Shown here piece by piece: positions 48,187-55,899 of a DNA stretch of 64,000 nucleotides (position 1 is the first letter of the stretch; every line of letters starts with the position of its first letter). The DNA lies in contig NZ_JAKZLF010000022.1 in assembly GCF_022808855.1 (NCBI RefSeq), positions 22,289 through 86,288 of the forward strand. The letters are read 5' to 3'. The notes beneath the pieces were generated by a model. That model did not search any database. It was not told the DNA's origin and saw nothing but the letters and a program-made list of their open reading frames with translations. The DNA comes from Anaeromyxobacter soli (lineage in GTDB: Bacteria; Myxococcota; Myxococcia; Myxococcales; Anaeromyxobacteraceae). A program made the translations under genes and the position numbers.

Positions 48187-48966
48187 CTAGACATCCACGT
48201 GCTCCGCCGACGTGACGGTCCGGCCCAGGAACCGCCCCGCCACCGCGAGGAACTTCTCCGGCGCGTCGGTGACGAGGAACGCGTGCGCGCCCTGGCGGCC
48301 GCCCTCGTCTCCGAGGCGCGCCCGGACCTCCGCTGCGATGGCGTCGGCGCTGTCGACGAGCGCGAGCTCGGGGAGCTCGCGGGCGATCGCCGCGCGGAGC
48401 AGCGGGTAGTGCGTGCAGCCGAGGACGAGCGTGTCGACGCGCTCGTCGCGGAGCGGCGCGAGGTACCGGGCGACGACGCCGCGCACGACCGGATCGTCGG
48501 GATCGGTCCAGCCCTCCTCCGCGAGCGGCACGAAGAGCGGGCAGGCCCGGGCGACGACCTCCGCGTCGGGCCGCGCCGCGCGGAGCGCCGCCTGGTACGC
48601 GCCGCTCGAGACGGTGCCCTGCGTCCCGATCACGCCGATGCGGCCGCCGCGCGAGGCGCGGATCGCGGCGCGGACGCCGGGCTCCACCACCCCGAGCACG
48701 GGGACGGCGAGCTCCGCGCGCAGCGCGGGGAGCGCGACGGCCGAGGCGGTGTTGCAGGCGACCACGAGCAGATCGATCCCGCGGCGGGCGAGCACGCGGG
48801 CGTTCCTGAGCGAGTACTGCGTGACCGTGTCGGCGGACTTCGTGCCGTAGGGCACGCGGGCGGTGTCGCCCAGGTACACGGTGTCCACCGAGGGGAGCGC
48901 CTCGAGGATGGCGCGCTGGACGGTGAGGCCGCCGACCCCCGAGTCGAAGATGCCGATGCGTGACAC
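48187..48966 (-). CDS. murI: Glutamate racemase
   Basis: 259 residues. GIFDSGVGGLTV at the start, the two catalytic cysteines in VVACNTASA and VLGCTHYPLL, and VPYGTKS are all present. It supplies D-glutamate for peptidoglycan precursors in the cytoplasm. Length is normal (about 255-285). On the same strand as the ftsEX group but separated by 171 bases holding a repeat, so probably its own unit. Confidence 0.96.
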   Translation of the reverse strand: MSRIGIFDSGVGGLTVQRAILEALPSVDTVYLGDTARVPYGTKSADTVTQYSLRNARVLARRGIDLLVVACNTASAVALPALRAELAVPVLGVVEPGVRAAIRASRGGRIGVIGTQGTVSSGAYQAALRAARPDAEVVARACPLFVPLAEEGWTDPDDPVVRGVVARYLAPLRDERVDTLVLGCTHYPLLRAAIARELPELALVDSADAIAAEVRARLGDEGGRQGAHAFLVTDAPEKFLAVAGRFLGRTVTSAEHVDV

Positions 48967-49001
48967 GGCGCGGAGTCTACTCGTTCCCCGAAAAATGCGA
49001 A

Positions 49002-49024
49002 GCGCGGGCCTCGGGGGCCCGCGC
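49002..49024 (-). terminator. Intrinsic terminator of the lipoprotein gene
   Basis: Perfect 9-bp stem GCGCGGGCC / GGCCCGCGC with a 5-nt loop, 24 bases past the lipoprotein stop. On the minus strand it is followed by TTCGCA, TTTTT and CGGGG. It is the most convincing intrinsic terminator in the window. Confidence 0.75.
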
Positions 49025-49047
49025 CTCGCGGAAGGCGTGCGCGCGAG

Positions 49048-49836
49048 CTACGGGCAGCTCGGCGGCGGCGTCACGAGCGTCGGCGCGAAGCCCGCGTCGC
49101 CGATCTGCGCGGCGAAGTGATCGAACGGGACGGTGCAGGAGTCGAGCACCACCTGGCCGCTGCTCGGCCCCTGCGTGGCGATGCCCTGCATCCGGACGGT
49201 GTAGTTGTCGAGGTCCAGATCACCGGCGAAGACCGTGGTCGGGAGCGGATCGGAGCAGCCCACCACGTTCGCGTCGACGCGCGTGCCGTACGAGTCGCGC
49301 ACCTCGTACGAGACGTTCGGCCACCCGGCCTCGGCGCAGCTGCGGTAGTCCGTCGGCGCCTGCGCGGGACCCAGCGCGAGGTACGCGAAGAGGTCCATCG
49401 GCGCGCGCACCGCGTCCAGGTCGACGATGCCCTGATCCGTCTCCGCGCCCGCGATCACGTGCAGCGCGACCGTGGTCTCGTAGACGGCGTAGTTGCCGCG
49501 CCAGCCCCGGATGCGGGCGGACGGCGAGCCGGCGGGCAGCCCGTCCAGCGTCGCACCCTGCACGCCCTGGTACACGCAGTCGACGACGAACTGCGGGAGC
49601 CCGGCGGCGTCGATGGTGACGACCTCGACCGCCGACTGCGCGCACGCGCCGGTCCCGGTGTGCGTGAGGGTCGCGTCGTCGTACAGCACGGTGCCCCCCT
49701 GCGTGTTCCTCAGGAAGTCCCAGTAGACGATCGCGGACCCCACTCCGCTGGGGGGGAGGGTGCGGTGGTTGTCGTCGCCGACGATGCAGCCGGAGGCGAC
49801 GACGGCGGTGGCGAGGATCAGGGCGAGGCGTCTCAT
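49048..49836 (-). CDS. Hypothetical outer-membrane lipoprotein
   Basis: 262 residues from ATG at 49836 with a GGAG site seven bases upstream. Lipoprotein signal MRRLALILATAVVASGC with lipobox VASGC; the residues after Cys (IVGDD) suggest outer-membrane retention. The rest looks like a secreted beta-rich domain (TVLYDDATLTHTG, AVEVVTIDAAGLPQFVVDCVYQG, TVRMQGIATQGPSSGQVVLDSC) with several Cys residues that may form disulfides. No family recognised. It is monocistronic, ended by its own terminator. Confidence 0.75.
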   Translation of the reverse strand: MRRLALILATAVVASGCIVGDDNHRTLPPSGVGSAIVYWDFLRNTQGGTVLYDDATLTHTGTGACAQSAVEVVTIDAAGLPQFVVDCVYQGVQGATLDGLPAGSPSARIRGWRGNYAVYETTVALHVIAGAETDQGIVDLDAVRAPMDLFAYLALGPAQAPTDYRSCAEAGWPNVSYEVRDSYGTRVDANVVGCSDPLPTTVFAGDLDLDNYTVRMQGIATQGPSSGQVVLDSCTVPFDHFAAQIGDAGFAPTLVTPPPSCP

Positions 49837-50099
49837 GTCATTCTCCGGGCGAGGTCGCGCGAGGCAGTCGAGCGAGAGACCGAGCAACCGATGTGCCACG
49901 CGATGCGGACGCGCGGGGGCGCGATTTCATGCAATCGTGCCCCCCGCGGACGGGTTGCCAGGGGGCGACGCCGTGACAGGTCCTCACACTCCCCTGACCC
50001 GACATGTAGGCGCACGAACGGGGCAGAATTCGCTCGCTGGGGCGTTTCCTTCTTGCGGGGCTCGCCCGTGCTAAACAAGCGACCACTCTATCGGTGCTC
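49837..50099. other. Divergent region between the lipoprotein gene and tolQ
   Basis: 263 bp that must carry the promoters of both units. It contains GC-rich imperfect inverted repeats around 49917-49965. No clear -35/-10 pair was found. Confidence 0.4.
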
Positions 50100-50837
50100 A
50101 TGACGAACCTCATCCTGCCCCTGCCCGCCCCTCTCGCCGCCGCCGGCGGCGACGGTCTCGACTACTTCGAGATCGCCAAGAACTCCGGCCCCATCGGGAT
50201 CGGAGTGCTCCTCCTGCTGCTCGGCGCGTCCGCCGTGTCCTGGGCCATCATCGTCAAGAAGTGGCTCCAGATCCGGCGCGCGCAGGACGAGTCCGTGAAG
50301 TTCCTCGAGACCTTCTGGCAGTCGAAGCGCCTCGACGCGATCTACCAGGCGGCCGAGTCCCTCTCCGCCTCCCCGATCAGCCAGGTGTTCCGCGCCGGCT
50401 ACGTCGAGCTCTCGAAGGTCACGGCGCAGAAGAAGGAGGCCGGCGGCGAGGTGAACATGAGCGACGAGCTCGGCGGGATCGAGAACGTCGAGCGCGCGCT
50501 GAAGCGCGCCGCCGCGTCCGAGGTGACCCACCTCGAGGCGCAGGTCCCGTTCCTCGGCACCACGGCGAGCGCGGCGCCGTTCGTCGGCCTGTTCGGCACG
50601 GTGTGGGGGATCATGCGCGCCTTCCACGACATCTACCAGGCCGGGAACGCCAACCTCGCCACCGTCGCGAAGCCGATCTCCGAGGCGCTCATCGCCACGG
50701 CGGTGGGCCTCTTCGCGGCCATCCCCGCGGTCGTGGCGTACAACTACTTCGTGTCGAAGATCCGCGTCCTCGACAGCGAGATGACGAACTTCTCGAACGA
50801 CTTCCTCAACATCGTCCGGCGTCACTTCTTCAGCTAG
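50100..50837 (+). CDS. tolQ: Tol-Pal system proton-channel protein TolQ
   Basis: 245 residues from ATG at 50100 (GTG at 50094 is an alternative). Three membrane helices: about 28-50 (IGIGVLLLLLGASAVSWAIIV), 150-172 and 190-215. The ExbB/TolQ/MotA block PFLGTTASAAPFVGLFGTVWGIMRAF and PISEALIATAVGLFAAIPAV is well kept. With TolR it converts proton flow into movement of TolA, pulling in the outer membrane at division. First gene of tolQRAB. Confidence 0.95.
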   Translation: MTNLILPLPAPLAAAGGDGLDYFEIAKNSGPIGIGVLLLLLGASAVSWAIIVKKWLQIRRAQDESVKFLETFWQSKRLDAIYQAAESLSASPISQVFRAGYVELSKVTAQKKEAGGEVNMSDELGGIENVERALKRAAASEVTHLEAQVPFLGTTASAAPFVGLFGTVWGIMRAFHDIYQAGNANLATVAKPISEALIATAVGLFAAIPAVVAYNYFVSKIRVLDSEMTNFSNDFLNIVRRHFFS

Positions 50838-50849
50838 GAGCCAACGCCC

Positions 50850-51308
50850 GTGGCTGCGTCGAGCGGCGGCTCCGGCCGCCAGACCCTCACCGAGATCAAC
50901 GTCACGCCGCTCGTCGACGTGATGCTCGTGCTCCTCATCATCTTCATGGTCACCGCGCCCCTCATCCAGCAGGGCGTCGAGGTGAGCCTCCCCGAGGCGC
51001 GCGCCAAGGCCGTCGAGGCGGAGGACCAGAAGCTCGTCCTCTCGATCAAGTCCGATCACTCGCTGTACCTCGGCTCGAGCGAGGACGCGGCGCGCATCCC
51101 GTTCGAGTCGCTCGAGGACAAGCTGCGCGCGAACGCCCGCGCCATGAAGGACCGCGAGCTCTACCTCATGGCCGACAAGACGCTGCCCTACGGCTTCGTC
51201 GTCGACGTCATGGCCACCGTCCAGCGCGCGGGCATCACCAACGTCGGCATGATCACCAACCCCGCCGCGGACAAGGTGCGCGAGGCGAGGCAGGAGGGCC
51301 GGCGGTAG
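50850..51308 (+). CDS. tolR: Tol-Pal system protein TolR (ExbD family)
   Basis: 152 residues from GTG at 50850, preceded nine bases upstream by AGGAG. One N-terminal membrane helix with the conserved Asp (NVTPLVDVMLVLLIIFMVTAP), then a periplasmic domain (ELYLMADKTLPYGFVVDVMATVQRAGITNVGMIT). The Asp in PLVDVML is the predicted proton-path residue. TolA starts directly after the stop. Confidence 0.95.
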   Translation: MAASSGGSGRQTLTEINVTPLVDVMLVLLIIFMVTAPLIQQGVEVSLPEARAKAVEAEDQKLVLSIKSDHSLYLGSSEDAARIPFESLEDKLRANARAMKDRELYLMADKTLPYGFVVDVMATVQRAGITNVGMITNPAADKVREARQEGRR

Positions 51309-52067
51309 ATGGCGGCGATCCCGGTCACGACCGCGCTCCGCCGGAAGGACCGGCTCTGGCCCGCGACGACCTTCTCCGTGGCCGTGCACGCGGCGCTCAT
51401 CGTCTGGGTGGTCGTGCGCGTACCGCCGCCCACGATCGACCTCCAGCAGAAGCCGATCGTCGCGAAGCTCGTCCGGATGGGCCCGAAGAAGCCGCAGGAG
51501 TATCTCCCGCGCAAGGAGGCCCCGCCGCCTCCCGCGCCCGCGGAGGCCGCCCCGACGCCGGTCGCCGCCCCCGCGCCGCCGGCGCCCGCCGCCCCCTCCG
51601 TCGCCATCGCGAAGGCCGAGCCGAAGCCCGCGCCGCCGAAGGCGCAGAGCCCGAACCCGGGCAAGGCGACCAGCAACTCGCTCGCGTCGGTGCTCTCGAA
51701 GGTGCGCGCGTCCGCGGCGAAGGCGGAGCCGCAGTACGGCGATCCCGACGGGGATCCCCTCGGCGACTCCGAGGAGGGAGAGGAGGGCGACCTGTACCTC
51801 GCGTCGATCGTCCGCGAGCTGCACGCGAACTACGACGTGCCGTCGACGATCTCCGAGCGCGAGCGGATGCACCTCTTCGCGATCGTCGTCATCTTCATCG
51901 AGCCCGACGGACGAATCGGCCGATGGCAGGTCCAGACGCCGTCCGGCAACTCCGCCTTCGACGCCGCCCTCGAGCGGACGCTCCGCAAGACGCGCTTCCC
52001 TCCGCCCCCCGCCGCATCGCGTGAGTCCTATCGCCGCTCCGGCCAGCCGGTGAAGTTCACCTTGTGA
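51309..52067 (+). CDS. tolA: TolA/TonB-family energy transducer
   Basis: 252 residues. One membrane helix with the SHLS-like region (FSVAVHAALIVWVVVRVP), a Pro/Ala-rich spacer (about 70-130) and a C-terminal TonB/TolA-type domain (YLASIVRELHANYDVPSTISERE, DGRIGRWQVQTPSGNSAFDAALERTLRKTRFPPPP). Position after tolQR and before tolB makes it TolA, though the C-domain also reads as a generic TonB. The helical middle domain of enterobacterial TolA is missing, so the protein is short. Confidence 0.88.
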   Translation: MAAIPVTTALRRKDRLWPATTFSVAVHAALIVWVVVRVPPPTIDLQQKPIVAKLVRMGPKKPQEYLPRKEAPPPPAPAEAAPTPVAAPAPPAPAAPSVAIAKAEPKPAPPKAQSPNPGKATSNSLASVLSKVRASAAKAEPQYGDPDGDPLGDSEEGEEGDLYLASIVRELHANYDVPSTISERERMHLFAIVVIFIEPDGRIGRWQVQTPSGNSAFDAALERTLRKTRFPPPPAASRESYRRSGQPVKFTL

Positions 52068-52086
52068 TGACTGCTTGTGATGACTG
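52061..52086 (+). repeat. 13-bp tandem duplication at the tolA/tolB junction
   Basis: CTTGTGATGACTG occurs twice in a row. The first copy holds the tolA stop (TGA 52065-52067); the second holds the tolB start (ATG 52080). Collapsing the repeat would restore a TGATG overlap like those elsewhere in this genome. Confidence 0.9.
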
Positions 52087-53393
52087 CCCCCATGACCCTC
52101 ACACGCACCCTCGCGCTCGCCGCCCTCGCGGCCGCGCTGCCCGCGCTCGCCCAGGAGCGCCCGACCCTCACCATCGGCTCGCCCAACTTCCAGCCGCTCC
52201 CCATCGCCGTGGCGCAGTTCCAGGGCGAGGGCGGCGACGCCCGCGCCGGCGAGGTGACGGAGGTGGTCCGGGGCGACCTCACCCTCTCCGGCCTCTTCGA
52301 CGTGCTCGACCCGCGCGGCTTCCTCGCCGATCCCTCGGAGGGCTGGGCCGCCCCGACGATCCGCTTCGCGCGCTGGACGGACGTCGGCGCGGAGGGGCTC
52401 GTGAAGGCGCGCATGCGTCAGGTGGCGGGCACGCTCGAGGGCGAGCTCCACCTGTACGAGGTGCGCGCCGGGCGCGAGGTGCTGGTGAAGCGCGTCAGCG
52501 CGCAGGCGTCCGATCCGCGCGGGCTCGCCCACCGCATCTCCGACGAGATCGTCCGCTACTACACGCGCGAGCCGGGGGTCTTCTCGACGAAGCTCGTGGC
52601 GATCCGCAAGATCCGCGGGGCCTACGAGCTCGTGATGCTCGACGCGGACGGCAAGAACCCGCGCGTCCTCCTCTCCGAGCGCACCATCCTCCTCGCGCCC
52701 GCGTGGCGCCCGGACGGCGGCGCGGTGCTCCTCACGAGCTACCGCAACGGCCGCCCCGAGCTGTGGCTCTACACGCTCGCCGACAAGGGCTTCCGGCGCC
52801 TCGCCGCCATCCCGAACGCCTACGGCGGGGTCTACTCGCCGGACGGCAGGCAGATCGCCTTCACCATCACGGATCGCGCGAACAGCGACGTGTGGGTGAT
52901 GAACGCGGACGGCTCCGGCGCGCGGCGGCTCACGCGCGAGGCCGCCCTCGACCTCTCGCCCTCCTGGTCCCCGGACGGCAAGCGGCTCGCGTTCGTCTCC
53001 GACCGGAGCGGCACGCCGCAGATCTACCTGATGGGCGCGGACGGCTCGAGCCCGAAGCGGCTCACCTTCCAGGGAAACTACAACCAGACGCCGGCCTGGA
53101 GCCCGCGCGGTGACGCCATCGCGTTCACCGCGCGCGACGAGCGCAAGGTGTTCGACGTGTTCGTCGTCTCGCCCGACAACGGCAAGATCCAGCGCGTGAC
53201 GCAGGACCAGGGGCGCACGAACGAGGAGCCGACCTGGGCGCCCAACGGGCGGCTGCTGGCGATCAAGACCGATCGCGCCGGCGCCGGGTTCCAGCTCGTC
53301 GTGTCCGACGCGCGCGGCGAGAAGCAGACCGTGATCTCCGCCGGCGGCGGCGGGGAGCTCTCCGCGCCGGCCTGGGGCCCGCTCGCCGAGTAG
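52080..53393 (+). CDS. tolB: Tol-Pal system translocation protein TolB
   Basis: 437 residues from ATG at 52080 (other starts at 52077 and 52092). Signal peptide LTRTLALAALAAALPALAQ, an N-terminal alpha/beta domain (QPLPIAVAQFQGEG, RGDLTLSGLFDVLDPRGFL), then a six-bladed propeller with TolB repeats (NAYGGVYSPDGRQIAFT, AALDLSPSWSPDGKRLAFVSDRSG, NYNQTPAWSPRGDAIAFT). A periplasmic partner of TolA and Pal. Pal and CpoB, which usually follow, are absent; the next gene is a Ppx/GppA enzyme. Confidence 0.95.
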   Translation: MTAPMTLTRTLALAALAAALPALAQERPTLTIGSPNFQPLPIAVAQFQGEGGDARAGEVTEVVRGDLTLSGLFDVLDPRGFLADPSEGWAAPTIRFARWTDVGAEGLVKARMRQVAGTLEGELHLYEVRAGREVLVKRVSAQASDPRGLAHRISDEIVRYYTREPGVFSTKLVAIRKIRGAYELVMLDADGKNPRVLLSERTILLAPAWRPDGGAVLLTSYRNGRPELWLYTLADKGFRRLAAIPNAYGGVYSPDGRQIAFTITDRANSDVWVMNADGSGARRLTREAALDLSPSWSPDGKRLAFVSDRSGTPQIYLMGADGSSPKRLTFQGNYNQTPAWSPRGDAIAFTARDERKVFDVFVVSPDNGKIQRVTQDQGRTNEEPTWAPNGRLLAIKTDRAGAGFQLVVSDARGEKQTVISAGGGGELSAPAWGPLAE

Positions 53394-53456
53394 CCCGGCC
53401 CCGCAAGCCCGCGGGGACGACCGCGGAGGCGCGAGCCGTCGTCCAGGGGGGACGCC

Positions 53457-54380
53457 TTGACCGAGCGGTTCGCGGCGATCGACGTCGGGACGAACACGGT
53501 GCTCCTCACCGTGGCCGAGCGGCGCGGCGCGACGCTCGCGCCGGTCGTCGAGCGCGCGGAGATCACGCGGCTCGGGCGCGGCGTGGACGCGAGCGGGCGG
53601 CTCGACGCGGCAGGCATCCGCGAGACGGTCGCGGCGCTCGCCGCCTACGCCGCCGAGGCCCGCGCGCTCGGCGCCGAGATCGTCGCCTGCGTGGCGACGA
53701 GCGCGGCGCGCGACGCGTCCAACGGGGCGGAGTTCTTCGCGGCGGCGCGCGCGGCGGCGGGGCTCGTGCCGGAGGTGATCTCGGGCGACGAGGAGGCGCG
53801 GCTCGTCTACGCGAGCGCGTGGCGCGACTTCGGCGGCGCGGGCCCGCTCGCCGTGCTCGACGTGGGCGGCGGGTCGACCGAATTCACGGTGGGCGAAGGT
53901 CCCGCCCCGCGCGCGCGCACGAGCCTGCAGGTCGGCGCGGTGCGGCTCACGGAGCGGCACGTGCGGGGCGACCCGCCGTCGAGCGCGGAGCTCGCCGTGC
54001 TGCGGGACGCGGCGCGGGAGGCGCTCGGCCCCCTCCGGGAGATGATCGCGGGGCTCGGGCCGGCGCGCCTCGTCGGCGTGGCCGGCACCGTCACGACCCT
54101 CGCCGCCGTCGAGCAGGCGCTGCCCGCCTACGACGCGGAGCGCGTGCACGGCGCCACCCTCACCCTCGCCGCGGCCGACGCGCTCCTCGCCCGGCTCGCC
54201 GCGCTGACGGTGCGCGCGCGGGCGGCGCTGCCCGGGATGGAGCCGAAGCGGGCCGACGTGATCCTCGCCGGCGCGGTCATCGTGGTCGAGGCGATGCGCG
54301 CGGCGGGGTTCGAGCGGCTGACGGTCTCGGACCGCGGGGTCCGCTGGGGCCTCCTCCACGACCGCGTCGGCCCGGCATGA
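53457..54380 (+). CDS. Ppx/GppA-family exopolyphosphatase/phosphatase
   Basis: 307 residues from a TTG start at 53457, chosen because it gives the family N-terminus TERFAAIDVGTNTVLLTVAE and follows a GGGGGGA site. The actin-like fold has the P-loop regions DVGTNTVLL and VLDVGGGSTEFTVG, plus CVATSAARDASNG and ISGDEEARL. Short form, without the C-terminal HD domain. Hydrolyses polyphosphate or pppGpp; which one cannot be told. A 7-bp inverted repeat GGACGAC/GTCGTCC (53415-53444) separates it from tolB. Confidence 0.92.
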   Translation: MTERFAAIDVGTNTVLLTVAERRGATLAPVVERAEITRLGRGVDASGRLDAAGIRETVAALAAYAAEARALGAEIVACVATSAARDASNGAEFFAAARAAAGLVPEVISGDEEARLVYASAWRDFGGAGPLAVLDVGGGSTEFTVGEGPAPRARTSLQVGAVRLTERHVRGDPPSSAELAVLRDAAREALGPLREMIAGLGPARLVGVAGTVTTLAAVEQALPAYDAERVHGATLTLAAADALLARLAALTVRARAALPGMEPKRADVILAGAVIVVEAMRAAGFERLTVSDRGVRWGLLHDRVGPA

Positions 54381-55039
54381 GCCGCCTGCGCGCCCGCGCC
54401 GGCCGCGTCTACGCGGCGTTCGCGTTCGGGCGCGCCGCGGCGATCTACGAGCTCCTCACCGACCAGGAGGCGTGGCGCCGCGACTGCCGCGCGATGGCCG
54501 AGCTCGTCGGCGGGCCGCGCGTCCTCGACCTCGGCGTCGGGCCCGGCACCAGCGCGCTCGAGATGGCGCGCGCCGATCCCGCGCGCCGGCACGTGGGGCT
54601 CGACACCTCCGCGCCGATGCTGCGGCGCGCCGCGCGCCACGCCCGCGCGGCGCGGGTGGCGCTGCCGCTCGTCCGCGGCGACGCCCTCGCCCTCCCCGTC
54701 CGCGACGGCGCCTTCGACGCCGCCACCGGCCACAGCTTCCTCTACCTCCTCGACGATCCGGCCGCGGCGCTCCGGGAGGTGCGCCGCGCGGTGCGGCCCG
54801 GCGGCCACATCGCGTTCCTCGAGCCGCGGGACGGGCGCGCCCGGCTCCGCGAGGCGCTGCGGGCGAGCCCCCGCAACGGCCTCGCGATGGCGCTCTGGCG
54901 CAGCATGTCCCGGCTCCACCGCCGCTACGACGAGGCGAGCCTCCCGGCGCTCCTCGCGCGCGCCGGGTTCGCCGAGGCGCGCGCGTGGCCGGTGCTCTCC
55001 GGGTTCGGGGTGATGGCAATCGCCGTGCGGCCGGAGTAG
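54377..55039 (+). CDS. Class I SAM-dependent methyltransferase
   Basis: 220 residues from ATG at 54377 overlapping the previous stop (ATGA). SAM-binding motif I VLDLGVGPGTSALEMA, acidic loop end GLDTSAPML, motif II FDAATGHSFLYLLDD, and motif III RRAVRPGGHIAFLEP. These are typical of UbiE/Methyltransf_11 proteins. The substrate is unknown. Coupled to the Ppx/GppA gene, and the next phosphatase follows after 13 bases. Confidence 0.88.
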   Translation: MSRLRARAGRVYAAFAFGRAAAIYELLTDQEAWRRDCRAMAELVGGPRVLDLGVGPGTSALEMARADPARRHVGLDTSAPMLRRAARHARAARVALPLVRGDALALPVRDGAFDAATGHSFLYLLDDPAAALREVRRAVRPGGHIAFLEPRDGRARLREALRASPRNGLAMALWRSMSRLHRRYDEASLPALLARAGFAEARAWPVLSGFGVMAIAVRPE

Positions 55040-55052
55040 AACGTCGGCCCCG

Positions 55053-55706
55053 ATGCGAGCGCCCTGGGCCATCGTCTGCGACTTCGACGGCACCGCCCTG
55101 ACCGAGGACCTCGGCGATCTCGTCGCCTACCGGTTCGCGGGGGAGGCCAACTACCGCGCCGCCGCGGCGGACTACCAGCGCGGCGAGTTCCCCTTCAGCG
55201 TGCTGCTCGCGAAGGTGTTCGCGCCGATCACGGCCTCCCGCGGCGAGATCGCCGCGTTCGCGCGCGAGCGGGCGGTGCTGCGGCCCGGCTTCGAGGCCCT
55301 CGTCGAGGCCTGCCGGGCGAGCGGCCGGCCCTTCCTCGTCGTCTCCTCGGGCCTCGACGCCTACATCGAGCCGGTGCTCGAGCGGCTCCCGCCCGCGCTG
55401 CGCGCGCACGTGGAGGTCCGCGCCAACCGCGCCGAGCTCTCGCCCGCGGGGCTCTCGGTCCAGTTCCACGGCGCGGACTGCGGCTTCTGCGGGTTCTGCA
55501 AGGGCGACGTCGTCCGCGAGCTGCAGCGCGCGGGCAACAAGGTCGTCCTCTGCGGCGACGGCACCGGCGACCGCCACGCGGCCGACGCCGCCGATCACGT
55601 CTTCGCCCGCGCCGGGTCCAGCCTCGTGCGCTACTGCGCGGAGCGCGGGATCCGGCACGACGTGTTCGAGACGTTCGACGAGGTGATGGCGCGGTTTCCG
55701 CGCTGA
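55053..55706 (+). CDS. HAD phosphatase, MtnX/SerB-like
   Basis: 217 residues. Motif I DFDGTALTEDLGD, motif II VVSSGLDAYIE, motif III GDGTGDRHAADAADHVFAR. The sequence matches the MtnX/phosphoserine-phosphatase-like family (2-hydroxy-3-keto-5-methylthiopentenyl-1-phosphate phosphatase type), including the Cys cluster CGFCGFCKGD seen in that family. No methionine-salvage genes are adjacent, so the true substrate is open. A dispersed repeat follows ten bases after its stop. Confidence 0.85.
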   Translation: MRAPWAIVCDFDGTALTEDLGDLVAYRFAGEANYRAAAADYQRGEFPFSVLLAKVFAPITASRGEIAAFARERAVLRPGFEALVEACRASGRPFLVVSSGLDAYIEPVLERLPPALRAHVEVRANRAELSPAGLSVQFHGADCGFCGFCKGDVVRELQRAGNKVVLCGDGTGDRHAADAADHVFARAGSSLVRYCAERGIRHDVFETFDEVMARFPR

Positions 55707-55715
55707 CCCGAGATC

Positions 55716-55835
55716 ACGCGGGGGGTGCGCCCCCGCCCCTGCTCGGCGGGGCCCGTGAGCCGTCGCGCCCGAATTCGGCGGCGCGCGACGGCTCCCCGCC
55801 GGGAGGGGCTTCGCCCCTCCCCGCGCTTCGCGCGG
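55716..55835 (-). repeat. Dispersed 3'-end repeat, copy C
   Basis: Inverted relative to copies A and B. It contains the terminal hairpin GGGGGG-TGC-GCCCCC, the core CCCCTGCTCGGCGGG, an 11-bp stem GAGCCGTCGCG/CGCGACGGCTC (55757-55767 with 55784-55794) and GGGGCTTCGCCCC. The stem matches the position of the 10-bp stem in copy A but with paired base changes (ACGGT/ACCGT versus GCCGT/ACGGC). It begins ten bases past the stop of the MtnX-like gene. Confidence 0.75.
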
Positions 55836-55899
55836 AGCCTCACCCCGAAGGCGCTCCGTCCTTCGGCGAGCTCGCGCAGCGCCGAGGCGGCCGGGCAGC

